A DNA stretch of 64,000 nucleotides from Chitinivibrionales bacterium (GCA_035516255.1 DATJAL010000005.1:60020-124019), one strand, 5' to 3'. Shown: positions 45,166-52,629, counted from the stretch's first letter. Numbers and translations: made by a program. The notes: a model not told the origin generated them from the letters alone.

Positions 45166-45657
45166 CTAGTTATTTGTCTTTGTTAACGTCTCTTCGACAT
45201 ATTCTAAACCAGTTCTTGTTAAGGTGTAGAGCTTCTTAGGCTTATTTTTACTATTCATTGATTCCATTATTAATCCCCGTTTGATGTCCCTGAAAAGCAT
45301 TTGGCTAGTATTTGATATTTCCATTTTTGCTTCGTAGTAGCATGAATTAATATCTGCAGGGGAAAATTCACTAACTCCAGAGTATTTTTCAAGATAGTAG
45401 CCAAAGGCAAGAACGACATCCGTGTGTTTCTTTGCTCCAGTTTGCCTGATGAATTCGCCAACAGATAATTGTTTGCCTGAAACAGAAATAGGTTTCTGGG
45501 GCATTTTAGCCTTACCTGGCTTTGGATCTTCTTCCCTAATTTGAGTTTTCACTCCTAGTTCAAATCGCTTAAGCATCTCAAGTACAAATGCTTTATCCCC
45601 TTCGGCTTCAAATTGCTGATCACCTTTCGCGAACTTCACTCGGAATAGAATTGACAT
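45166..45657 (-). CDS. partner of the HEPN protein, possible winged-helix regulator
   Basis: 163 residues. An N-terminal beta segment (MSILFRVKFAKGDQQFEAEG) and helix (DKAFVLEMLKRFE) precede a Lys/Pro-rich linker. Then comes a helical C-terminal half that looks like a winged helix: VGEFIRQTGAKKHTDVVLAFGYYLEKY ... ISNTSQMLFRDIKRGLI ... KLYTLTRTGLEYVEETL. AAAGGAGG precedes the ATG. Its tight coupling to the HEPN gene suggests antitoxin, sensor or targeting function. Not assigned to a named family. Confidence 0.7.
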   Translation of the reverse strand: MSILFRVKFAKGDQQFEAEGDKAFVLEMLKRFELGVKTQIREEDPKPGKAKMPQKPISVSGKQLSVGEFIRQTGAKKHTDVVLAFGYYLEKYSGVSEFSPADINSCYYEAKMEISNTSQMLFRDIKRGLIMESMNSKNKPKKLYTLTRTGLEYVEETLTKTNN

Positions 45658-45732
45658 AAAAACCTCCTTTAAAGTTTAATTTCTTGATTTTTTGTTGTTC
45701 TAGAACCGTTGCCCTCACAAGGCGTGGCGCAG

Positions 45733-46512
45733 CTAGTCATTATGTTTTATTTTTTCCCAAGCATCCTTCAGTATCTTTTTTGCAACCTTTTCATACATGT
45801 GGATGGAATATTCAAGTTCTACTTCATCATGACTGCCCTTATTGGAAATATTACGCTCATTGCCGAACATTGACATCATAACTTTGATCTGTTCCAATAT
45901 TATTCTATTCTCGGGATTCTTATCAAAGTCTGGGGACAACATCAGTTCAATTTTAAAAGATAATAATGCGCATTTTGAGTATATTGCGTACAATTGATCA
46001 TCCGAAAGTGATTGCAATCCAGGCATCCTAATTCCTAAAAGATTTAAGTGGTATCTTCCAATATTATCACGAAAATCGCTTAACAAGGTCCGTAATTCAT
46101 TTATCCATATTTGCCTGTTTGATGAAACAATTTGAGCATTGATTTGCTTATGTGCTATTATCATTTGGGCCTTAATGTTTCTTTTTGATATAATTATTTG
46201 AACAATTGAACCTACAAGGACACCCAAGAATGCAATAATCGCAAGAAGTACTTCGATAACTGATGGGGTCTTTGATCGTTCTCTCAATTCCTTATTACGG
46301 GGTCGCAAGGAATCACAACAAGTATTGATATTATTTACAATCTGCGATGGACAACAAACTGTATCATGTGTTGCAAAATGAACAGGTTTCAAGGTTTTTC
46401 TTAGAATGAGCTTTTTAATGCATGGACATGTATCACCACCTAAACTATCGTTAGCATTACTAAAAACATTTATTGCGATAATGAAACCTAGAACCAACGC
46501 TCTTATAATCAT
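45733..46512 (-). CDS. membrane protein of unknown function, cassette-borne
   Basis: 259 residues. N-terminal signal-like helix (RALVLGFIIAINVFSNA), a short periplasmic part with several cysteines (DTCPCIKK, TVCCPSQ, NTCCDS), then a transmembrane helix (about 85-110, VIEVLLAIIAFLGVLVGSIVQIII). A cytoplasmic helical domain follows (HKQINAQIVSSNRQIWINELRTLLSDFRDNI ... EYSIHMYEKVAKKIL). The WINELR-type helix after a membrane anchor is common in accessory-genome proteins of unknown role. AAAAGGAATG precedes the ATG. No clear attC separates it from its neighbours. Confidence 0.7.
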   Translation of the reverse strand: MIIRALVLGFIIAINVFSNANDSLGGDTCPCIKKLILRKTLKPVHFATHDTVCCPSQIVNNINTCCDSLRPRNKELRERSKTPSVIEVLLAIIAFLGVLVGSIVQIIISKRNIKAQMIIAHKQINAQIVSSNRQIWINELRTLLSDFRDNIGRYHLNLLGIRMPGLQSLSDDQLYAIYSKCALLSFKIELMLSPDFDKNPENRIILEQIKVMMSMFGNERNISNKGSHDEVELEYSIHMYEKVAKKILKDAWEKIKHND

Positions 46513-46557
46513 TAGCCATTCCTTTTGGAAACGTTGTTACAGTCTCAAAGGGTTCAA

Positions 46558-47052
46558 TTAGTTTTTGCTACTGGATTTGTCTTTTTGATTGAAACGTTTC
46601 AAAAGAGATTCCATTTCCATTTCATTCTTTTGTATCTCTTGTATTCTTGTCCGTTGCAATTCTATTTCTTGTTTATATCCTTGTTCTAATCTGGTCTCTT
46701 TGAAAGCCAAGTATCCTATGTATGCTTGAATTACTATTGCGCTAGACATTATTACAGTTGCAATTACAAGAATAAGATTTAGCCAATATACTTTGCGATC
46801 CAGTTTATGCGTATTGTCGCTATTTTGCTTCAAAGTAGACATTAGATTTGCTATGCTTGTATTCATGGACGTCGTTAAAATATTAATAGCAGTTTCTAAT
46901 TTAACGGCTACTTTTTCTACCGCATTATTCGTTGTTTCTGACGTATTCGTATTATTCGTAATATTCTTTTCGATTTGATCTTGTATAGATTTTATGAATC
47001 TGTCTTGATTATCTTGTGCGATTTCAGCAGCTGACTTAATATATTTCTTCAT
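46558..47052 (-). CDS. coiled-coil membrane protein, cassette-borne
   Basis: 164 residues. Long N-terminal Asn/Thr/Gln-rich coiled coil (about 5-85, IQDQIEKNITNNTNTSE ... LNMSTLKQNSDN-like heptads), one transmembrane helix (about 90-118, VYWLNLILVIATVIMSSAIVIQ), then a second Gln/Glu-rich coiled coil to the end. Layout resembles membrane-anchored adaptor proteins. Function unknown. AAGGAAT precedes the ATG; attC-like site 4 lies just upstream. Confidence 0.7.
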   Translation of the reverse strand: MKKYIKSAAEIAQDNQDRFIKSIQDQIEKNITNNTNTSETTNNAVEKVAVKLETAINILTTSMNTSIANLMSTLKQNSDNTHKLDRKVYWLNLILVIATVIMSSAIVIQAYIGYLAFKETRLEQGYKQEIELQRTRIQEIQKNEMEMESLLKRFNQKDKSSSKN

Positions 47053-47087
47053 GGATTTATTCCTTTCTTTTTCTAATATTTGTGTGG

Positions 47088-47225
47088 CTATAACGCCGCG
47101 CTAATATGCCGGACTACGACCGCATTTTCCCGCCGCAAACCACAAATCTTGTATGAAGAACCAGCCGCCCGCGAACCAAGGGTGTTTGCAAATGCGGACG
47201 GTCATGATTTAGCGCGTTGTTAGGC
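47088..47225 (-). repeat. attC-like site 4, full length
   Basis: 138 bp from CTATAACGCCGCGCTAA to TTTAGCGCG then GTTAGGC (47219-47225). Outer ends pair (TAACGCCGCGCTAA with TTAGCGCGTTGTTA) with the small mismatches expected in attC. About 90% identical by eye to sites 2 and 5. Confidence 0.8.
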
Positions 47226-47255
47226 ATTAAGATGACTTGTGTAAGCATAATACCG

Positions 47256-48017
47256 CTAGTTGTCAAATAGAGGTAATCGTTCCAAACTCATTGATCTATT
47301 GATTGTCTCTTTTATGTGAGGTTTCACAGCATCGATGCAGTTATTAAAATAGAATAGCCCTCTACTTTCATGATAATTGTAGTAGTGAACAAAATAGAAA
47401 TTCTGCTTTAAAATGTCATCGGTATACCTACAGTCGATGCAATAGTAAAATTCCTTTTTATGTATAGCCAGAATGCGTGGTTTGAATTCTAACTCCATTG
47501 TGATACCTGGTTCCAAATGCTCTGACTGCAAGGGGAAAGCGGCACTTGATCGTAAGCCTGAGAAATCTGGTGTTACAAAAAAGGCTCTTAATACGAGGTT
47601 GTCAGCTTGTCTCTTACCAACATTTGAGTATAGGGTTAGGATTTGAGGACTTATTGAATCGGAGGAAATAACTTCGGTGCTTGCAATTTTACTTTCTCCT
47701 AATGCAATGACCGGTCTACCAGAATATAATTGTGTATGATACGTTTGGACTGCCACACCAAGTTGCTGATCTATTATTTCCATTTGCTTGCTAGAAATAC
47801 TTTGAAGCATCTTGATTTGGGATACTATCGAGTCATTTAAATCTTTTGAATATTTCAGTTGAAGTTTGAAAAGACTGTCAGCAGCAATGGAGTTTTCTAT
47901 GAATTGTCGGTTAGATTCTGTTAATGTTTGCCGTGCTACTATGAGTGCGATAATCGCGACAGTCAGCATTGCCAGATTTAGCAGTAAGGAAACAAGAGGG
48001 TTTGTAAGCCATTTCAT
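47256..48017 (-). CDS. membrane-anchored cassette protein, unknown
   Basis: 253 residues. N-terminal transmembrane helix (about 5-30, VSLLLNLAMLTVAIIALIVA), a coiled-coil stretch (about 35-85), then a beta-rich domain (GRPVIALGESKIAS, ILTLYSNVGKRQADNLVLRAFFV, ITMELEFKPRILAIHKKEFYYCIDCRYTD). The pattern resembles membrane-tethered single-domain proteins of accessory genomes. Function unknown. Bounded by attC-like sites 4 and 5, so this is a clean one-gene cassette. Confidence 0.7.
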   Translation of the reverse strand: MKWLTNPLVSLLLNLAMLTVAIIALIVARQTLTESNRQFIENSIAADSLFKLQLKYSKDLNDSIVSQIKMLQSISSKQMEIIDQQLGVAVQTYHTQLYSGRPVIALGESKIASTEVISSDSISPQILTLYSNVGKRQADNLVLRAFFVTPDFSGLRSSAAFPLQSEHLEPGITMELEFKPRILAIHKKEFYYCIDCRYTDDILKQNFYFVHYYNYHESRGLFYFNNCIDAVKPHIKETINRSMSLERLPLFDN

Positions 48018-48073
48018 GACGATACCTACATGATATTTCTTTTAAAGAATCGTATTTATTTTTCTTTTATAAT

Positions 48074-48211
48074 GCCTAACGCCGCGCTAATATGCCGGAC
48101 TACGACCGCATTTACTCTCCGCACGCCACCAATCTTGTATGAAGAAACTGCCGCCCGCGAACCACAGCTGTTTGCAAATGCGGACGGTCATGATTTAGCG
48201 CGTTGTTAGGC
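48074..48211 (-). repeat. attC-like site 5, full length
   Basis: 138 bp from GCCTAAC (48074-48080) to GTTAGGC (48205-48211), perfect inverse core ends; the same internal blocks as sites 2 and 4. Confidence 0.8.
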
Positions 48212-48809
48212 CTTTTTTATTGTATTTCCTTGGAAAATATTCTTTTCCTGCCTGCCATAAGTATTTGTCAATTTCCTTTAATGTAAATTCATTTAACCCG
48301 AAGTAACGTTGGAAATTGACAAGTATATTTCTATACTTTTCATATTCTTTCAAATCTGATTTCTGAAAATTGCAGAAGTTATAAGTTATCTTAAAATGAC
48401 AAATAATTGTTTCCACATAATAATCAAAAATGGGATATATTTCTGGCTTATGGTGGCTGCAATATTTGGTTGCGAAGGAATAGAAATTGATTTGCTTGTT
48501 GTGATTCATTTTAATGCTTGCGATATTATTAACTAATGATAAATCATTTTCGTTTAACCTTTTGTCGATATTCAAGGAAACGATGTGGTCGGCAACTTTA
48601 AATGGGGAAAATATATTTGTACTGTAAAAATCGTTCAGAGCGCAGACCTTAATTAACACATCGTCCATATTTGTATTTTCCGGATATGTCTTAGTAAACA
48701 ATTTTCGCAAGCTGCTTTCTTGTAACACATAATTTTGCAACGAATCCCATTTATCCAAATAGTGTCTAATTATTTCCGTTGATGGCTTTGTAATATTCAT
48801 AATTTTCAT
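48195..48809 (-). CDS. first integron cassette protein, conserved but uncharacterised
   Basis: 204 residues, soluble and helical. Blocks such as LIKVCALNDFYSTNIFSPFKVADHI, INFYSFATKYCSHHKPEIYPIFDYYVETII and LKEIDKYLWQAGKEYFPRKY are strongly patterned and look family-conserved. I have the impression of similar cassette proteins but cannot name a domain. The last residues GLTTR and the stop are encoded by the attC-like site itself. The start ATG 48809 lies directly after the GTTAGGCC recombination core; a second ATG three codons in is possible. Position next to attI means best expressed or most recently captured. Confidence 0.7.
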   Translation of the reverse strand: MKIMNITKPSTEIIRHYLDKWDSLQNYVLQESSLRKLFTKTYPENTNMDDVLIKVCALNDFYSTNIFSPFKVADHIVSLNIDKRLNENDLSLVNNIASIKMNHNKQINFYSFATKYCSHHKPEIYPIFDYYVETIICHFKITYNFCNFQKSDLKEYEKYRNILVNFQRYFGLNEFTLKEIDKYLWQAGKEYFPRKYNKKGLTTR

Positions 48810-48810
48810 G

Positions 48811-48817
48811 GCCTAAC
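48811..48817 (-). other. attI/cassette junction core GTTAGGC
   Basis: Minus strand GTTAGGC immediately before the first cassette gene. No palindrome accompanies it on the integrase side, as expected for an attI-type simple site lying between 48818 and the recombinase remnant at 48915. Confidence 0.55.
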
Positions 48818-48914
48818 AGATATTAGTCTTTAAACGGCATAAATAATTAAGTCGGCAGACAACATAACAATAATTATTAACCGGTAAAGGGATCATTTCT
48901 AAAGGAGCCCGTTT

Positions 48915-49037
48915 ATGCCCCAACAGGCGACAAATACGCTCTTGACCGACTTCAGCGTTACTTTGCAAAATCTACGTATTCCAGAACCCAAAAGCAAGTT
49001 TTATGTCGTATGGGTCAAGCGGTTTGCTGCGTTCTAG
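48915..49037 (+). pseudogene. N-terminal remnant of a tyrosine recombinase, probably integron integrase
   Basis: ATG 48915 is preceded by AAAGGAG at ideal spacing and opens a 40-codon frame that ends in TAG. The peptide contains LLTDFSVTLQNLRIPEPKS followed by KFYVVWVKRFAAF, the look of the SAM-like core-binding domain of IntI/Xer recombinases (compare YVxWVxRFIxFH in IntI proteins). The rest of the gene is absent or scrambled. It is divergent from the cassettes, as intI should be. The IntI reading is inferred from a short segment plus position. Confidence 0.45.
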
Positions 49038-49181
49038 ATTGGCGTGTTTTTTCTGCAGGCCTGTATGCTGCGGCCATAAAGGCTCCCCGGCTTTAAGGGT
49101 TGCCCAAAAACGCCTGAACAGGTTGCGGTCAATCTGCAAGGTGAATGATTTCACAATACATACTTTGCTTTGCTGTCAAGA

Positions 49182-49298
49182 AAGGGCAAACGACACAATA
49201 GACGGTGCGTAGCACCATTACCTTACCCTTATGGAACGAAAGTGACAAAGGGCAAACGATATAACATAAGAGGTGCGAAGCACCACCACCTTACCCTT
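49182..49298. repeat. two tandem hairpin units (AAGGG ... GGTGC-GCACC ... CCCTT)
   Basis: Unit 1 (49182-49230) and unit 2 (49248-49298) share AAAGGGCAAACGA, a central GGTGCG(T/A)AGCACC palindrome and a closing CTTACCCTT that pairs with AAGGG. Each can fold as a nested stem. Nothing else is recognised between 49038 and 49439. Confidence 0.5.
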
Positions 49299-49439
49299 GC
49301 GAAACAATAGTAAAAAACATTCAGGGCTATACTTTAATTATCCATCCCAGCAACCGGAAAAGTCAAGGAAATCCATTTCGCGGTACCATTTAAACAGATT
49401 AGCGTCCTGTCCGCAAGCGCACAGGACTCGTCAGGCGGC

Positions 49440-49718
49440 CTAAAACTGCCTCTGGATTGCCGAATCATCTTTCATTTCATGCACCTGACCCGCTATTTTG
49501 GCCGCCTTACCCGCCTTTTCGGTCACCTGACCGCACTTTTCAGGCACCTGAGGCATCTTTTTTATCGCCTGACCGCATTTTCCGAGCGCCTGACACTGCT
49601 TTCCGCCCGCCCGACCACATTTTCCGACCACCTGAGGCACCTTTTTGATCGCCTGACTCACTAATTCGGGCACCTTAGGACTTAATCCGGTTACCTTAGC
49701 CACCTGTTCAGGCTCCAT
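49440..49718 (-). CDS. heptad-repeat protein encoded by 21-bp tandem repeats
   Basis: 92 residues, dominated by eleven 7-residue units of the form (P/I/T)xKxGQV, for example IKKMPQV, PEKCGQV, TEKAGKA, AKIAGQV. Exact 21-nt periodicity preserves the frame. The opposite strand is also open for part of the stretch (49457-49648), so the coding strand is not certain. The minus-strand product is Lys/Gln/Val-rich and could form a regular helix. No family recognised; possibly a spurious frame over a minisatellite. Confidence 0.4.
   Translation of the reverse strand: MEPEQVAKVTGLSPKVPELVSQAIKKVPQVVGKCGRAGGKQCQALGKCGQAIKKMPQVPEKCGQVTEKAGKAAKIAGQVHEMKDDSAIQRQF
49482..49712. repeat. 21-bp tandem repeat, 11 units
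   Basis: Units begin CACCTGAC / CGCCTGAC and are each exactly 21 nt, diverged by several substitutions but without indels. Period 21 keeps any reading frame. Confidence 0.85.
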
Positions 49719-49843
49719 TATTTGATCGCAATCTGCTTTTTTCCTTCGCCATCAGTCACGGCCTGAGGGCCCAATGGTTGGCCGCTCGTGATCCAGGGAG
49801 GGTATCATCATTAGGTTTCTTTTTCTCTTTTTTCAGACGCCAT

Positions 49844-49972
49844 CAGTGGCGCAGCCGCGGCCGGAGGATTGGGGGCGAGGACGAGTCCGCATTTCGCGGA
49901 GGGAAATGCTTTACAATATAGTTTCCATTGTTCCGCAGCCCCCCGAAGGCCGCGGCGATAAGCGCCACTGCT
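49844..49972. other. large GC-rich inverted repeat
   Basis: The left arm (about 49844-49876, CAGTGGCGCAGCCGCGGCC then GGGGGCG) matches the reverse complement of the right arm (about 49934-49970, containing GGCCGCGGCGATAAGCGCCACTG). Further right CAAGGGGCGTT / AACGCCCCTTG (49988-50017) forms another hairpin. The stretch 49719-50057 has no supported gene. Confidence 0.5.
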
Positions 49973-50057
49973 GGGCGGCGCGGGGTTCCAAGGGGCGTTT
50001 GCTGCAGAACGCCCCTTGGTCGGGGTCCGGGGGCCGACGCCCCCTGGTCCAAATAAA

Positions 50058-50090
50058 AAAGCCCGCTTCCCTGTCCGGGAAGTGGGCTTT
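50058..50090 (-). terminator. intrinsic terminator following the tRNA-Asp 3' fragment
   Basis: Minus strand AAAGCCCACTTCC / GGAAGCGGGCTTT with a 7-nt loop, then TTTTTATTTGG. It is placed just after the tRNA 3' end, so it is probably the original tRNA terminator left in the chromosome. Confidence 0.8.
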
Positions 50091-50095
50091 ACTTA

Positions 50096-50140
50096 TGGCG
50101 GGCTGGACGAGGCTCGAACTCGCGACCTCCGGCTTGACAG
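50096..50140 (-). tRNA. 3' fragment of tRNA-Asp(GTC), integration scar (att site)
   Basis: Minus strand from CTGTCAAGCCGG (anticodon loop with GTC) through AGGTC, a perfect T-arm GCGAG-TTCGAGC-CTCGT, acceptor strand CCAGCCC, discriminator G and CCA. The 5' half is absent: the upstream bases (CTCCT) do not pair with the anticodon stem and belong to the integrase gene end. Such a 3' fragment is the displaced end left when an element integrates at a tRNA gene. Confidence 0.8.
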
Positions 50141-50149
50141 AGGAGAATT

Positions 50150-51247
50150 TCAAACCCCTAAATCCTTGCAATCTTGCGGAATGGCAACGTCACCTCCTTG
50201 AGAGTACTTGTCGTTCGTACAAGTCGTGGCAAATTTCAGCGCTTTTGCGGCATACAAACCGTCGCGCCCGAAATAAACCTTGCTCATGTCCGTTGAATGA
50301 CCAGACACCTGCATTACGATATGCGGGGCGTTCCCTGCCAAAAGTAAATCAGTGTATGCCTGCCTTCGCGTATCATGGAACCGGAAATTATCGATCCCCG
50401 CAAGCCTTATGCACCGCCTCATTGACTTGTGAAAGTCGCCCAATGAATGATAGTTCCCCCGCCAATCCTGCCGGTAAAACAGATACTCGCTTTCTACAGG
50501 CACGTTTCGCATGTATTCCTTAAGACAATCGGGAACCGGCTTAACACACGTCTTTCCGTTCTTTGTCCTGTCTCCGGGAATTATAATGCAGTTATTGACC
50601 ATATCGTAATCAGTCCGTTTCAAACTGGTCAATTCTCCCCGGCGGGAAGGAACAAGAAAACTGAAAAGCAACATCGGGTACAGGCGGGGCGCTTCCTCTT
50701 TCACAACTGCAAGCAGCCGGTCTTTTTCTTCCTGAGTAAGGACACGGCTTCGAGGAACCGTTTTAAGCATGCCGAAATATTGGAGCGGGTTTTTTTCAAC
50801 CTGGCCGTTTCTGAGGCAGAAATTAATCGCAGACCTCGCCCATTTCAGCATGTGATTTATGGTCTGGTTCGAATAAACCTGGCCTGTTCGTTTGCTCTTG
50901 GTTTTTCTGAGCAAGAGCAGATACTTGTCAAACCGGTCTCGAAGATCGTCCAACTCCACCCCGCCCAAATCCCTTTTAAGCCGATTGAAATAGCAGATGG
51001 AATTGTGCGGTACTTCATGCCGCGCAAGGTAATAGTCAATTATGTGCTCAAGGGTAGTGACTTTAAGATTCAAAGAGCGATTGCTGTTTTTCGCCTTCTC
51101 ATGCAGCTCGTTCTTCAGCATCCAGTACCGCAGCTCGGCATCTTTCCGACTGCCATTAAACCTTAGTCTCTTGCGGTACTGTATGCCGTCCTTTGTAACC
51201 CTAGCGTCAAGGAGCCACAATTCGGCGTCTAATTGCTCGATATTCAT
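50150..51247 (-). CDS. int: tyrosine-recombinase integrase of an integrative element
   Basis: 365 residues: N-terminal arm-binding region (VTKDGIQYRKRLRFNGSRKDAE), a SAM-like core-binding domain (about 90-165, with QTINHMLKWARSAINFC), and a catalytic domain. There the Arg lies in PSRRGELTSLKRTDYD (near 205), HxxR in NFRFHDTRRQAYTDLL (near 296), His in QVSGHSTDMSKVYF (near 320), and Tyr is in VYF. A complete R-H-R-H-Y set, so likely active. The stop lies about 10 nt from the tRNA-Asp fragment, the usual position beside attachment sites. GAAAGG precedes the ATG. Confidence 0.92.
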   Translation of the reverse strand: MNIEQLDAELWLLDARVTKDGIQYRKRLRFNGSRKDAELRYWMLKNELHEKAKNSNRSLNLKVTTLEHIIDYYLARHEVPHNSICYFNRLKRDLGGVELDDLRDRFDKYLLLLRKTKSKRTGQVYSNQTINHMLKWARSAINFCLRNGQVEKNPLQYFGMLKTVPRSRVLTQEEKDRLLAVVKEEAPRLYPMLLFSFLVPSRRGELTSLKRTDYDMVNNCIIIPGDRTKNGKTCVKPVPDCLKEYMRNVPVESEYLFYRQDWRGNYHSLGDFHKSMRRCIRLAGIDNFRFHDTRRQAYTDLLLAGNAPHIVMQVSGHSTDMSKVYFGRDGLYAAKALKFATTCTNDKYSQGGDVAIPQDCKDLGV

Positions 51248-51315
51248 AGATAGACCTTTCTATGAATACCGTTGCACACTACCCTTAATATACTAAAAAT
51301 TTCCGCAATCATGAC

Positions 51316-51531
51316 CTATTCCGCCTTTTCTAAAGGTGAGACCAATTGCCCGGAAAGCAACCGTTTATTTATCTCAATAACCGGATACCGCCAGTGATAC
51401 CCTATTTTCACGCAAGGTATCCGCCTTTGCGCCGTCCATTTCTCAATGGACTTCAAAGACACATTGAGTTTTCTCGCAAGCTGCCGGGCATTCAAGTATT
51501 CAGATTCGGGAAGGATGCTTTGTTCTTTCAT
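51316..51531 (-). CDS. xis: excisionase/MerR-like helix-turn-helix protein
   Basis: 71 residues from ATG 51531 (AAGGAG upstream); a longer frame to 51609 is rejected. ESEYLNARQLARKLNVSLKS then IEKWTAQRRIPCVKIGYHWRYPVIEINKRL is the HTH_17 / excisionase pattern, with a winged HTH and a basic loop. Directional control of the nearby integrase, or a regulator of it, is the likely role. Located 68 nt upstream of the integrase gene on the same strand. Confidence 0.8.
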   Translation of the reverse strand: MKEQSILPESEYLNARQLARKLNVSLKSIEKWTAQRRIPCVKIGYHWRYPVIEINKRLLSGQLVSPLEKAE

Positions 51532-51759
51532 GGCCGTCTGCTCCTTTTGGATTAAAAAAAATGTCCGTAAAACGAATGCAAATTTATAATAGGAATATTT
51601 AGCGGACAAAATTCAGGAGTAAAACTTTTTATTGAATTTGAAGGATTGCTAGGGAACTTGTAAGAATTCAGAGAATGAAAAGGCTAAAAATGGAGGAAAT
51701 AAATATTTTCCATTTTTATCACTTAATCGCAATTATGGCGGGGATTTTGACGGACAGAA

Positions 51760-52629
51760 TTATTTGGAAAGCAAACGCAGGTGATCTATTAACACTAATG
51801 CATCGGAAATAGGAAGGTTCAACACCCTGTATAAGGTTTTCTCAGAAATTCCTTCGGGAACCCATTCGACCCTTGATTCATACCCTTCAGGGCATTTTTC
51901 AAACTCTTCGGGTTTTCTCGCCGAAGAATCAGAGATTTTGGGAATGTCGCTTCTTTTCGGCCCGCGCGGGTTCTTTGATAGAAGAAGCTCTAAATCTGGT
52001 TGAAGAATTTTTTTATGGATAAAAAGCCTGATTGTTGAGACACTGCCTTTTTCCAAATACCCTACTCTTTCGGCTGTAAGTTCGGCGGCATGGGCAAGCG
52101 GGACCTGAGGCGCTTCTGGAAAAAACTTCAGTAATGAATCAATAGATTTGTATTGCCGGTAATTCTGTGCGGTGGAAACGTAATGTATGGTTATCGACGG
52201 ACAACCGATTCCCCCATCTGGGTTCATTGACCCATCTGCAAAATTGCCGGCATCCCTTATTAATCTGAAGCACACATTCACATGCTGATCTAAAATAGAT
52301 ACTGCTTGGTTCAGTTCTTCAGCCGTGAATATTCGTGGTATTTTTCGCTTCTTTAGCAGATCACTTTTTATATACTTGAGAATAAGATCGATTTGCTTGA
52401 TGAAATCGTGTTCAGGATCAAAACAATAAATGCCGTAAATATTCAGTAACCCGTTGCTGAATAATCTCACGTCCATGTTGCGGTAAGGCAAATTTTTTAA
52501 AGATAATTTTTCATGACAATTAAGAAGAATCTTTGCCTCATCAGGCATTTCATTTCTTTTATAGAATTCCAGAATTTCAGAAATCCAGAATTTCTGATCT
52601 TCAGTTAAAGGAGCGGTTTGAAGCTTCAT
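51760..52629 (-). CDS. hypothetical protein of the integrative element
   Basis: 289 residues, soluble, no signal or transmembrane segment. Helical N-terminal half (LTEDQKFWISEILEFYKRNEMPDE, FIKQIDLILKYIKSDLLKKRK) and a central block with VNVCFRLIRDAGNFADG and CPSITIHYVSTAQNYRQ. AAAGGAAC precedes the ATG. No family recognised. AT-rich, consistent with mobile cargo. Confidence 0.65.
   Translation of the reverse strand: MKLQTAPLTEDQKFWISEILEFYKRNEMPDEAKILLNCHEKLSLKNLPYRNMDVRLFSNGLLNIYGIYCFDPEHDFIKQIDLILKYIKSDLLKKRKIPRIFTAEELNQAVSILDQHVNVCFRLIRDAGNFADGSMNPDGGIGCPSITIHYVSTAQNYRQYKSIDSLLKFFPEAPQVPLAHAAELTAERVGYLEKGSVSTIRLFIHKKILQPDLELLLSKNPRGPKRSDIPKISDSSARKPEEFEKCPEGYESRVEWVPEGISEKTLYRVLNLPISDALVLIDHLRLLSK

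Larger units (their letters stand above)
42258..49037 (-). mobile_element. integron cassette array with decayed integrase (CALIN-like chromosomal integron)
   Basis: Five long palindromic sites with RYYYAAC and GTTRRRY-type core ends are spaced between minus-strand genes. The first gene lies directly against a GTTAGGC junction (48811-48817), and a divergent, truncated recombinase N-terminus lies at 48915. This is the expected order intI - attI - cassettes, with all cassette genes pointing away from the integrase remnant. The DNA is AT-rich compared with the flanking GH2 gene. No intact IntI is in the window. Calling the sites attC rests on core ends, length and regular placement. A structure search would settle it. 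Confidence 0.7.

Noticed and set aside
45658..45732. Possible attC site between the genes at 45166-45657 and 45733-46512
   Set aside because: GTTCTAGAAC and a GC-rich stretch are present, but core ends do not fit GTTRRRY and no long palindrome forms.
48972..49154. Minus-strand 60-codon frame and plus-strand 49003-49212 frame in the integrase remnant
   Set aside because: No SD, no recognisable sequence. The SD-led start at 48915 explains the region better.
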